From NCBI GenBank assembly GCA_026004775.1, contig BPJU01000001.1, positions 434,001-498,000 of the forward strand: a stretch of DNA of 64,000 nt. Reading direction: 5' to 3'. Both the position numbers and the translations under genes were made by a program. Positions 27,208 through 35,429 of the stretch are shown one piece after another (within the stretch, counting starts at the first letter, position 1; each line of letters starts with the position of its first letter). This DNA is from Pirellulaceae bacterium. Its GTDB lineage: Bacteria; Planctomycetota; Planctomycetia; Pirellulales; Pirellulaceae. The notes beneath the pieces are model-generated. The model was not told where the DNA came from. It saw only the letters and a program-made list of their open reading frames with translations, and did no database searches.

Positions 27208-28782
27208 ATGGCAAAGTTGTTGGCGCTGGAATGGGATTCGGCGGAGATTCGGGGGATCGTAGGCCGATCCCGCGGCCGTGACGAATTGGTCGTCGAGCAG
27301 GCGTTTGCGGTACCGCTGGCCCGCGAGGGGCAAGGATCGGATGAGGTGGAGATCGGGCCGCAGTTGGCGGCCGCCTTGCGGCTGGTGGGGGTTGGCCGCA
27401 GCGACGTTCTGCTGGGGGTCGGGCGTGCCAACATCGAGATGCGGCAACTTCAATTGCCTGCGGCTCCGCCGGAAGAACTGCCGGACATGGTGCGTTTTCA
27501 GGCGATGCGGCAGTTCACGACGATCGGTGAGGAGTGGCCGCTGGACTTTGTGGTGCTGAACCAGACTGATACATCGGTGGAAGTCCTGGCGGCGGCCATC
27601 TCGCCGGAATTGGTGCGCCACATGACCGAGGCCTGTCAGGCGGCGCATCTTACGCCAAAAAGATTGGTGCTGCGCCCATTCGCCGCGGCTTCACTGCTGG
27701 AGCGTGCTCGGCTTTCGACTCAGGCCTCCGTCCGCCTGGTGGTCGACGTGCTGCCGGTAGATGCCGACCTTTTCGTTGTCTGCGATGGCAAAGTGGCATT
27801 TGTTCGTACGGTACGCTTGCCGCATGGGGAAACGGCGGCAACCGGTCGCGCCTCTGCGCTGGTGGGCGAAATCCGCCGCACGGTCGCCGCTGCCCAAAGC
27901 CAAATGGGCGGGCGGCGCATCGAATCGGTGGTGGTGTTCGGTGATCGGGAGCAGCACGATGAGCTTGGGGGGCTCGTCGAACGACAGTTGAACCTTCCGG
28001 TCGAATGCGTCGATCCGTTTTCGATCGTGGGCGTCTCCCCCTCTGATTTGGGCATTCCCGCCGGTGCGTCGGGCCGTTTCGCACCCCTGCTGGGGATGCT
28101 CGTCGATGAACTGAGGCAATTGCCCCCGGCCATCGACTTTTTGCATCCCAAGAAGCGCCCGCAGCCCAGGAGTCGTCGGGAGCGGCTGCTATTGTACGCC
28201 ACAGCGGTAATTGCACTTTTCTGCGTGGCGGCGCTTACGATCAAGCTGCAATGGAATGCGCAAGACCGACAAATCGCGCAACTTCGGTCTGAATTGAAAA
28301 ACGTGGAAGATCGCCTGAAAGAAGTGCGCAAACGGGCTGAAGAACTGAAAATGGTCGAAGCGTATGCCGAGTCGGCCCCGCCGTGGCTGGATGAATTACG
28401 GCGATTGTCGCTCAAACTGCCGCCCGCCAAGGATGCCATCGTCAGAAAACTCTCCGGCACCACCGACTCCAGCGGGACGGCACGGATCGCATTTGAGGCT
28501 TGGGTGTCGGACCCGAAGCACATCGAGCAGGCGGAAGAGGCGTTGCGGGACGACGCGCACCAGGTTTTCGGCGGAGGTACTACGGTTCGCGCCGACAGCG
28601 GTGACAGTTTGCGGTGGTCCTATAAGGCCAGCATCCTCATGGATCCTCGCAAAGTCCGGGCCGAGCGCCGGCAGGCTCCCGCAGACAGCCCGCCGTCCGA
28701 ATCGCGTCCCGCGCCTGCACAGCCGGCTCCGGGCGAAGCGTTTACTTCCAGCGATACGCCACGTGAGGAGGCGAAGCGGTGA
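27208..28782 (+). CDS. gspL: GspL-like protein (PilM-type actin fold plus PilN-like membrane segment)
   Basis: 524 residues, ATG 27208. Residues of about 1-290 look like a PilM/GspL cytoplasmic actin-like domain (LLALEWDSAEIRGIVGR; DVLLGVGRANIEMRQLQLP; VVVFGDREQHDEL). A transmembrane helix lies at about 326-348 (LLLYATAVIALFCVAALTI). A coiled coil follows (QIAQLRSELKNVEDRLKEVR), then a PilN/GspL periplasmic domain ending in a Pro/Ser-rich tail. It should anchor GspE to the membrane platform. Its stop overlaps the GTG of the next gene, indicating coupled translation. Confidence 0.82.
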   Translation: MAKLLALEWDSAEIRGIVGRSRGRDELVVEQAFAVPLAREGQGSDEVEIGPQLAAALRLVGVGRSDVLLGVGRANIEMRQLQLPAAPPEELPDMVRFQAMRQFTTIGEEWPLDFVVLNQTDTSVEVLAAAISPELVRHMTEACQAAHLTPKRLVLRPFAAASLLERARLSTQASVRLVVDVLPVDADLFVVCDGKVAFVRTVRLPHGETAATGRASALVGEIRRTVAAAQSQMGGRRIESVVVFGDREQHDELGGLVERQLNLPVECVDPFSIVGVSPSDLGIPAGASGRFAPLLGMLVDELRQLPPAIDFLHPKKRPQPRSRRERLLLYATAVIALFCVAALTIKLQWNAQDRQIAQLRSELKNVEDRLKEVRKRAEELKMVEAYAESAPPWLDELRRLSLKLPPAKDAIVRKLSGTTDSSGTARIAFEAWVSDPKHIEQAEEALRDDAHQVFGGGTTVRADSGDSLRWSYKASILMDPRKVRAERRQAPADSPPSESRPAPAQPAPGEAFTSSDTPREEAKR

Positions 28783-29945
28783 CACCACGCGAAAAGAAAC
28801 TGGCTGTCATAACCGGACTGCTGGTGGCAGCCCTGGGCTTGCTGTACGCCGGCTCTTGGATCTATCAGGGCTTTGCCCAGCGCCAGCGGGAAATCGCTCG
28901 GCTGCGATCCGAATTGGACAAAGCTCATTTCGAGATCCAGCGAGGGATACGCATTGCCGAACAGCTCAACGAATATGCCGAACGAGCCCTTCCCAAGACG
29001 CCCGATCTAGCACGATCGTTGTATCAGAATTGGCTCGTATCTCTGGCGGCGGACCGCAAAGTCAAGCAAGCCCAAGTCGGGGTGGCCGGATCGATCCGTA
29101 ATCTGGGTGGCGGGTTCCAGGAACATCAGTTTACCTTGGGAGGCCATGCTGACTTGGAACAGCTCACGCGGTTGCTGTATGACATTCAGTTTGCCCCGAT
29201 CTTACATTCGGTCAAGTCATTGAGTGTCGAGCCGATCCGTGATCAGCGCGATTTGAATATCAACATGACTCTGGCCGTCGTCGCCATGCCCACGGCTCCG
29301 GAACGGCAACAGTTACCCCGTTCGTCCGTTACGGGGGCGCCGCCCATCGAGGAATACTTGTCACCCATTTTGAATCGCAATCTTTTCGGACCGGAAAACC
29401 AACCACCACGGTTGAGGCTCGAGTCGCAGTTTATCGCCTATCGAGGGCAACCGTTTGAGTTGCGGCCGGAAGCCGAGGATCCCGATAAATGGGACACGGT
29501 ACGCATAGAAATCGACGCTTCGGCTTTATCAGGTGCTCGCACGTCACGCGACGGACGTCTTGCCTGGACGCCGCAAGGGCCCGGTGAGTACTCGGTTACG
29601 GTTCGAGCGGTGGATGACGGTTTTCCGGCTCGGGAGACGAAACGTACCGTGCGCATTGTGGTTCGGGATCCACCACCGCCCCCACCGGCGCCAAGTGCGC
29701 CCCCACCGCCGTCTTTCAATCCTGCCCGATTTGCCGTCGTGACCGGGATAACCTCTGTTAACGGACAACCGCAAGTTTGGGTAACCGTCCGAACAGAAGG
29801 CAGGACGCTTAAGCTATCGCCCGGACAAAAGTTCCAAATCGGCCCGTTCGAAGGGGAGCTGGTATCCGTTGACGGAAAAGAAGTAGTGTTCCGCAGTGGT
29901 GATAAGACTCATGTGACTCGGCTGGGGGAAAGCCTGCTCCAGTAG
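28779..29945 (+). CDS. GspM/PilO-like protein fused to Ig-like and GspC-like regions
   Basis: 388 residues, GTG 28779 overlapping the upstream stop (GTGA). Residues 9-28 form one transmembrane helix and 32-60 a coiled coil. Residues 60-170 resemble PilO/GspM (HADLEQLTRLLYDIQFAPIL). After a linker containing EEYLSPILNRNLFGPENQ, which resembles the start of a GspC homology region, comes an Ig/cadherin-like domain at about 205-290 (FELRPEAEDPDKWDTVRIEI; YSVTVRAVDDGFP). A Pro-rich hinge follows, then a small beta domain (about 313-388; LKLSPGQKFQIGPFEGELVS) like the GspC/PilP HR domain. It could combine the GspM and GspC roles. It is the last gene of the locus. Confidence 0.7.
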   Translation: MTPREKKLAVITGLLVAALGLLYAGSWIYQGFAQRQREIARLRSELDKAHFEIQRGIRIAEQLNEYAERALPKTPDLARSLYQNWLVSLAADRKVKQAQVGVAGSIRNLGGGFQEHQFTLGGHADLEQLTRLLYDIQFAPILHSVKSLSVEPIRDQRDLNINMTLAVVAMPTAPERQQLPRSSVTGAPPIEEYLSPILNRNLFGPENQPPRLRLESQFIAYRGQPFELRPEAEDPDKWDTVRIEIDASALSGARTSRDGRLAWTPQGPGEYSVTVRAVDDGFPARETKRTVRIVVRDPPPPPPAPSAPPPPSFNPARFAVVTGITSVNGQPQVWVTVRTEGRTLKLSPGQKFQIGPFEGELVSVDGKEVVFRSGDKTHVTRLGESLLQ

Positions 29946-30106
29946 CGTGAATACCCGGCCGATTCGGAAAACTTTACTTAATCGTTACGGCTTCTCTTGC
30001 CGATTTTTATTGCGTACGTCGTAAACGCGGTACTTGTCATGCAGCCATACGGCCCAACCGCTGGTCAACGGACGTGGCGAACGGCGGCAAACGGGACGCG
30101 AGTTCT

Positions 30107-31669
30107 ATGCAACAAGTGCGCCAGCCGGCGACGGGTGTGATCCGATTCCGGCAGGTCCTACCGAGGGGCGCGACCTGCGCGCGTCGAATGTCAGCGCAGT
30201 CTCCGATTTTGGGATTGCTTGGGCTGTTTTTCCTGTTGGTCACCGACACGAATCAAGCGCAGACGCCGAGCTACCGCCCCCGTGCAGGCGCGGGGAACCG
30301 GAACGAGTCGCTTGCTCCAGGTCCCGGCGCCGCGCTACACGGCGAGGTTCCTACTCGGTCGTCCCAACCCAACCGTCGTTTTGGTACTCCCCTGTTGGCC
30401 ACAACGGCTGACAAACGGCAGCCATCCAGTAGCCATCCGGCGCGCACGGATACGCCGACGCGCGGTACAGCCCAAAGCGCGGTGCACTCACAAGAAACCG
30501 AACCGCCTGGCGAACGACAAGTCGAATCTTTCATCCCGACCCCAACGGATTGGGCGAACTTGCTTTCGCTAGGAGTGAGCGACTGGCCGTCGGCGCGTTT
30601 TTGGCGCGGTGTCTTGGCTAACGAGAGCGTGGACGCGGTCTGGGTCGATGCGGAATGGCTGTTATGGGAAGGCAAGAAGAGTTCGCTCCCGCCGCTGGTG
30701 ACCACCGATCCGAACGACGGCGTCTTGCCGGACGCCACCATACTTCTTGGAAACGAGTCCATCGGCGGGCAGCGGCGCCCGGGAGGACGGTTGCGATTCG
30801 GCGCATGGTCAAATCCGACTCAGCGCGTAAGCTGGGAGGGATTTTTGGTGGGGCTAAGCGACGAGCGTTTCGTGTTTGAAGCTGCGTCGGACGAGTTTCC
30901 GCTGCTGGCTCGGCCCTTCTTCAATTTCACAGACGATCTGATGGGGGGCTTTGTCGGCCAAGACGCCTTCCTGGTTGCCGACCCGGGTAACGCCACAGGC
31001 TTTATTCGAGTCCAACACAATCTCGACTTGCTGTTGGGAGGTGTAACACGGCGTCTGGTCTTGCGGAGTGACGGGCGATGGCGTGTGGATTTGCTGGCCG
31101 GTTACGTCGCGACGCGTATCGATGGTAGCCTGGAGATTCGTAGTCTAACCGACATCGTGGGCGAAGACGCTTCCCTAACGGTAGTGGACCTGTTCCGCAC
31201 GAAGAACGCTTTTCACGGCGGGCAGTTGGGATTTGAACTGGAACGGATTTTCGCCAGTGGAGCCGTAGTGGACTTTGCAGCTCGTGTGGGCCTGGGGAAC
31301 ATGCGGCAGTGGGTGGTGATCGACGGCATGCAAGAAGCTGTGGCTGGAGGGGTAGTCGATCGCCAGACCGGCGGCTTGCTGGCTCAACCGACCAATATCG
31401 GCACGCATCGCCGGGATGTTTTCGCGGTGGCTCCTGAATTGACACTTCAGTACCGGCATCCGCTGGCCCGGAACATCTATTTTCTGGCCGGTTACAATTT
31501 TCTTTACTGGAACCGCGTGGCGTTGCCGGCGAACCAGATCGATCGGGAGCTGGGTGTGAATCCGAATCAGCCGCCGGCGGCAGGCGAACCACAGCGTCCG
31601 GAGTTTTCCTTTCAAGACACGGACTATTATGTCCATGGCTTGAGTCTGGGACTTGAGTGGTCGTTTTGA
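30107..31669 (+). CDS. BBP7-family-like outer-membrane beta-barrel protein
   Basis: 520 residues from ATG 30107. GTG 30074 and ATG 30188 are equally possible starts; the latter would begin right at the signal peptide (ILGLLGLFFLLVTDTNQAQT). A Ser/Thr/Pro-rich segment follows, then from about residue 165 alternating beta-strand sequence. VWVDAEWLLWEGKKSSLPPL, RPGGRLRFGAWSN, FHGGQLGFELE and the C-terminal HGLSLGLEWSF, which ends in an aromatic residue, match the planctomycete BBP7 outer-membrane family. It lies 160 bp after the secretion locus on the same strand. Function is unknown. Confidence 0.8.
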   Translation: MQQVRQPATGVIRFRQVLPRGATCARRMSAQSPILGLLGLFFLLVTDTNQAQTPSYRPRAGAGNRNESLAPGPGAALHGEVPTRSSQPNRRFGTPLLATTADKRQPSSSHPARTDTPTRGTAQSAVHSQETEPPGERQVESFIPTPTDWANLLSLGVSDWPSARFWRGVLANESVDAVWVDAEWLLWEGKKSSLPPLVTTDPNDGVLPDATILLGNESIGGQRRPGGRLRFGAWSNPTQRVSWEGFLVGLSDERFVFEAASDEFPLLARPFFNFTDDLMGGFVGQDAFLVADPGNATGFIRVQHNLDLLLGGVTRRLVLRSDGRWRVDLLAGYVATRIDGSLEIRSLTDIVGEDASLTVVDLFRTKNAFHGGQLGFELERIFASGAVVDFAARVGLGNMRQWVVIDGMQEAVAGGVVDRQTGGLLAQPTNIGTHRRDVFAVAPELTLQYRHPLARNIYFLAGYNFLYWNRVALPANQIDRELGVNPNQPPAAGEPQRPEFSFQDTDYYVHGLSLGLEWSF

Positions 31670-31723
31670 GAGCGACCACTGGTTCACTTGGCTTGAAGAA
31701 TCGAGCACCCGATCGGTTGCTCT

Positions 31724-33010
31724 TCACTGCCCACTGAGGGGCAGCAGCCATACCTCTCCCGCATTGCGGCCGTTCCATGTGCGCAACACCAGGTGGCCGT
31801 AGGCGATGGCCGGTGGAGCGCGTAACACGTCGTTTGTCAAATGCCGCCGATCCAGTTCCCGGTACTTGTCGCTTGCCGCCTTCAGAAGAACCACATCGCC
31901 TCGCTGCACTTCGACCACCAGCAACTTGTCGCGGCAGGCGATGACATGAGCTACTCCGACACCGGGTTGACTCCACCGAACACGCCCGGTTGCCAGTTCC
32001 ACACAGCGAAACTCGGCTGGTATGGAACTGTCTTCTCGGCCGTGCGTGCCATACAGGTAACTGCCCACGTAAACCGGATTGGCGTATTGGCTGGAAAGCG
32101 TTTCGTCGTTTGCCCAAACAAGCTGAGCAGTTCCCGTAGCGGTGTCGACGAGCGCCGCGCCGATCTGGTAACTTGCGGTCAGGAAGATCCGACTGTCTGC
32201 CGCCACCGGAGTGGCTCCGGTTACCGTAAGCCCTCGCTTTCCAAAAGGATAGCTGAACAGAACCTGGCCCGTTTGCGGATCGACGGCCACCAATGCCAGC
32301 CGCATCAAGAATAAAGCCGCGCTCTTTCCCTGATAGTCAAAAGCGATGGGAGAAGCATAGCTGACTGCCTCATCCGTGGCGCGCCAGAGGGTATTGCCGG
32401 TTTTGCGATCGACGGCAACGATACCGGCGCCGTTACGACCTCCCAAGGCAACCAGGACTCGATCACCCATCACCAGAGGTGCCGTGCCGAAACCGAAGTA
32501 CCCCTCGGGGGCTTGATAGTCTTTAGCCAGATGCCGTACCCACCGCGGACGGCCGGTTGCCAGATCGACCGCTGCCAGTCTTCCGGAAGCACCCCAGCAA
32601 AAGACGTCCTGCTGATCGATCACCGGGGCGGCCCGCGGTCCGTTGTCGGGATTGTACCCTCCTTGGTATTCGGCGACCTGGTCAAATCGCCACAGGCTTT
32701 TACCGGTATGCCAGTCGAAGGCTTCCAGCCGTTCCACATCATTAACTCGGTGGAAAACCACGACCCGTTCCTGGTCGATCACCGGCCCAGCGTAGCCGGC
32801 CCCCACCTCCAGTCGAAGGCGGGGCCGGAACGGGTCCGGCAATTGATCCGGCAGTTGAACGCCATCGGCATGGGCGTCGCGTGTGGGGCCGAGAAATTGC
32901 GGCCAGGTGCTCACCTCGGCATGGCTGATCGACCAGTTGCCTGCCAACAGCAGGGCAACTCCCAAAACGAATCTGGTGCTACCGACTGGGCGGCACAACG
33001 AGTAAATCAT
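31724..33010 (-). CDS. PQQ-like beta-propeller repeat protein (BamB-like)
   Basis: 428 residues. ATG 33010 has GGAGA 7 nt upstream; GTG 33025 is an alternative. A signal peptide is visible (FVLGVALLLAGNWSISHAEV). The mature part begins WPQFLGPTRDAHADG, a common start for planctomycete PQQ-like propellers. It carries repeated blade motifs (FDWHTGKSLWRF; VDRKTGNTLWRA; VDPQTGQVLFSY; VELATGRVRWSQ). It is probably a periplasmic propeller binding protein. There is no dehydrogenase signature. It is convergent with the BBP7-like gene. Confidence 0.88.
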   Translation of the reverse strand: MIYSLCRPVGSTRFVLGVALLLAGNWSISHAEVSTWPQFLGPTRDAHADGVQLPDQLPDPFRPRLRLEVGAGYAGPVIDQERVVVFHRVNDVERLEAFDWHTGKSLWRFDQVAEYQGGYNPDNGPRAAPVIDQQDVFCWGASGRLAAVDLATGRPRWVRHLAKDYQAPEGYFGFGTAPLVMGDRVLVALGGRNGAGIVAVDRKTGNTLWRATDEAVSYASPIAFDYQGKSAALFLMRLALVAVDPQTGQVLFSYPFGKRGLTVTGATPVAADSRIFLTASYQIGAALVDTATGTAQLVWANDETLSSQYANPVYVGSYLYGTHGREDSSIPAEFRCVELATGRVRWSQPGVGVAHVIACRDKLLVVEVQRGDVVLLKAASDKYRELDRRHLTNDVLRAPPAIAYGHLVLRTWNGRNAGEVWLLPLSGQ

Positions 33011-33106
33011 GGTCGATCTCCACACCCCGCTGACAAACGCAACAACCGCAAAAAGCTCAACAGAGCCGTACCGGCTCGTCGGACCCGTAGCCGCTAGGCT
33101 AACATA

Positions 33107-34231
33107 ATGAGGGGACTTGGCAAGAACAGAGGCATTGGCCGGGACGGATCAAGTGCGGCGAGGCAATCCGTGAAGCGATTGGTTCGGTTATGGGGCAAGA
33201 AGCGTGGTACGCGGCGTACCGGCTCGCATCTGGCTGGTACGCTGGGTGAAGCCGCGTTTTTCGGCTCGCTTTTCTTGCTGGGTTTGGTTTCGCTGGCATC
33301 GCTGATAGCCTCACAGATCATCGCGCCCTCTGCTGAACTGTTTCAGATTGGGTGGGGAACCTGGCTGGTGTTGCTGGTGCTCGTCACGTTTTTGTTGATC
33401 GGGGGAGGGGGCCTCTTTTTGAGTGTATGGGAATTAGGGGCATCGGTCGAAAGACGCTCGGCGCTGGTGCGGCGTGCCGCCGACATCGAGTTGATCCGGG
33501 AAGTGCGAAGTCGCCACACGGGCTTGCCGAATGTCCCGCGAGGCTCGAACTTGACGAACTCCCCAGGTGTGAAACTCGCCTATCGTCTTCCGAGCCTGGA
33601 GAGTCCCGCCTGGCATCTGAGTGCCTTGGCGGTCACTTCTTTACTGTGCCTGCTGTTGGATGCCCTGCTGATCGCCGTGGCCATCCGCAGTGTCCATCTA
33701 GGCAAACCCCAATATGCCCTCATGGTTTTTCTCGTACCCTTGACGGCTGTGACCGTCTGGTCGACGGTTTATTTCATCCGCCAGTTGCTCGCCCACACCT
33801 GGATCGGACCGACTCGCGTCGAGATCTCGGCGCATCCGCTCTACCCTGGCCGGCGGTATGAGGTTTGCCTTTTTCAAGGTGGTCACATTCGTGTCAAAAG
33901 TCTTGCACTGCAATTCGTATGTAACGAGGAAGTGATATATCGGCAGGGAACCGATTTGAGGACGGAACAGCGGTGTGTTTACAGCCAGCAGTTGTTCGAG
34001 AAACACGACTTTGTCATCGATCCTTCGTGCGACTTTCAGGTGGTAGTGCCGTTTACCGTCCCGCCGGAGGCCATGCATTCGTTTCAATCCCCGCACAATT
34101 CTGTGTTGTGGATGTTGGAAGTCATCGGCCAGTTTCCCCGCTGGCCGCCCCTGCGGCGCCGCTTCCCCGTAGTGGTATACCCCAGTACTGAGGTGCAGCA
34201 TGGAGCCTCTGATCAGCATCCGCCAGCATAA
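33107..34231 (+). CDS. Four-helix membrane protein with arrestin-like C-terminal domain
   Basis: 374 residues. Hydrophobic segments lie at about 50-72, 84-106, 173-195 and 207-230. From about 235 the protein is beta-rich (VEISAHPLYPGRRYEVCLFQ; FQVVVPFTVPPEAMHSFQSP; SVLWMLEVIGQFPRWPPLRR), resembling arrestin-fold domains in which a Pro-containing strand precedes an xxWxLEV strand. The 3' end overlaps the next gene by 32 bp. No enzyme motif is seen. The likely role is a membrane-anchored binding protein acting with the two genes downstream; this is inference. Confidence 0.65.
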   Translation: MRGLGKNRGIGRDGSSAARQSVKRLVRLWGKKRGTRRTGSHLAGTLGEAAFFGSLFLLGLVSLASLIASQIIAPSAELFQIGWGTWLVLLVLVTFLLIGGGGLFLSVWELGASVERRSALVRRAADIELIREVRSRHTGLPNVPRGSNLTNSPGVKLAYRLPSLESPAWHLSALAVTSLLCLLLDALLIAVAIRSVHLGKPQYALMVFLVPLTAVTVWSTVYFIRQLLAHTWIGPTRVEISAHPLYPGRRYEVCLFQGGHIRVKSLALQFVCNEEVIYRQGTDLRTEQRCVYSQQLFEKHDFVIDPSCDFQVVVPFTVPPEAMHSFQSPHNSVLWMLEVIGQFPRWPPLRRRFPVVVYPSTEVQHGASDQHPPA

Positions 34232-34607
34232 TGCGCGCAGGATTTATCACCCAGGTGAATTGTTGGTATGTGACTATCAAATTGACGCGGTAGAACCCGA
34301 GGCCTTATATGCTGTGGAAGCGTCTGTGCTTTGGTACACCGAGGGAAAAGGAGAAGAAGACCTTGGGGTTCATTTTTTCCAGCGCCGTACGAAATTCGAC
34401 GCCGAAGAAGGTGATTTGCGACAATTACATCGCTTCCAGACCGTGCTGCCACGGAGTCCTCTCAGCTATTACGGCGTGTTGTTCCGCATCATCTGGTGTG
34501 TGCGGGTGAGAGTGTTCTTGCCGCGGGGGCGGCAGTACCAGGCGGAGCAGACCTTTCAGCTCGGCCCGTTGCATACTGCTTACACATTATGTCCGACTTC
34601 CCCATGA
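34200..34607 (+). CDS. Small arrestin-fold-like protein
   Basis: 135 residues, overlapping the preceding gene by 32 bp and the following one by about 19 bp. The sequence is beta-rich (RRIYHPGELLVCDYQIDAVE; VEASVLWYTEGKGEEDLGVH; FQTVLPRSPLSYYGVLFRII), following the arrestin-like pattern of a strand with LPxSP, then a YxG...IxW segment. It looks like a free version of the domain at the end of the upstream protein. No catalytic residues are evident. Confidence 0.65.
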   Translation: MEPLISIRQHNARRIYHPGELLVCDYQIDAVEPEALYAVEASVLWYTEGKGEEDLGVHFFQRRTKFDAEEGDLRQLHRFQTVLPRSPLSYYGVLFRIIWCVRVRVFLPRGRQYQAEQTFQLGPLHTAYTLCPTSP

Positions 34608-35209
34608 ATTTCGCGGAAAACCCGTTCGCCGCCCGGTATGTACGACCCGGCACCATACCTTTCGTCTATCCGAGTGGCTTGACTCCGCGGCAACTCATGG
34701 AACGGTTGGTTCGTTGCGGGTGGCGAGGTCAGGTCATCGGACCTCACGGGAGCGGAAAGACCAGCCTGCTCCTGGATCTTCGGGAAAACTGGCGGTCGCA
34801 TCGGGTCACCTACTGGTACACGATCGCGCCTGAGGAGCGCACGCAAGCCATACGCTGGCCGCACGAGGCGGCTAGCTGGCATGACCGCGCGGTTGTCGTC
34901 GTCGACGGTTTCGACAGGCTTGCGGCCCTCCGCAAGATTTGGCTACAAGTGACAACGTTTCGCCGAAAAACAGGGTTCATAGTAACAACTCATCGCCGGC
35001 AGCTCGGACTGCCCGTACTGGTAAGACTTCAACCCACCTTTGAACAGTTCGTGGCTGTTGTGGAAGCGTTACTAGCCCGCTCCGGGAAGTCATTGTTTTG
35101 GGATAGGGCGGTATTGCTTGAGCGATGGCAGAACAGCGGTGAAAACATGCGAGAAGCACTTTTTTCACTGTATGACGCTTATGAAGAAATTATTCGATCC
35201 GGGAAGTAG
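34589..35209 (+). CDS. P-loop ATP-binding protein (AAA-like)
   Basis: 206 residues. ATG 34589 is chosen because the following sequence (SDFPMNFAENPFAARYVRPG) reads as a natural N-terminus; an upstream in-frame start at 34496 would overlap the previous gene more deeply. Walker A is IGPHGSGKTSLLLDL (about residue 50). A Walker B-like strand is AVVVVDGFDRL (about 105), followed by GFIVTTHRRQLGLP, a sensor-like segment. It ends with a helical region. It is coupled to the two arrestin-like genes and probably energises or regulates them. Target unknown. Confidence 0.75.
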   Translation: MSDFPMNFAENPFAARYVRPGTIPFVYPSGLTPRQLMERLVRCGWRGQVIGPHGSGKTSLLLDLRENWRSHRVTYWYTIAPEERTQAIRWPHEAASWHDRAVVVVDGFDRLAALRKIWLQVTTFRRKTGFIVTTHRRQLGLPVLVRLQPTFEQFVAVVEALLARSGKSLFWDRAVLLERWQNSGENMREALFSLYDAYEEIIRSGK

Positions 35210-35380
35210 TGTATAAGCGCCGGGGCGGCTGGCAGATTGTCGCCCGTGCTTGGCACGTGCGTCCTCGCCCGTGAGGAGAGGACTGTCCGTAACAACGAAG
35301 CGTGGGCTGGGCCACGCGCATTCTGTACCGGCATCAAACGCCATCTTGGGTGACCCACACGGCCGAGACCGCCGGGCTAT

Positions 35381-35429
35381 GTGCCACCGTCGTGACGACC
35401 GTGCTACCAGCAGATGTCACGGACGGCAC
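35381..35429 (-). repeat. Stable hairpin at the 3' end of the SMC-like gene
   Basis: On the minus strand, TGCCGTCCGTGAC just after the stop pairs with GTCACG-AC-GGTGGCA: 13 pairs including two G-U, with a 2-nt bulge and a 16-nt loop. No T tract follows. It lies between the convergent P-loop and SMC-like genes and may help end or protect the mRNA. The remaining 170 bp of this intergenic region shows nothing else. Confidence 0.4.

Noticed and set aside
31002-32117. A 371-codon open frame on the - strand
   Set aside because: It straddles the ends of the BBP7-like and PQQ-propeller genes in a different frame and has the Arg/Ser/Pro composition of GC-rich shadow frames.
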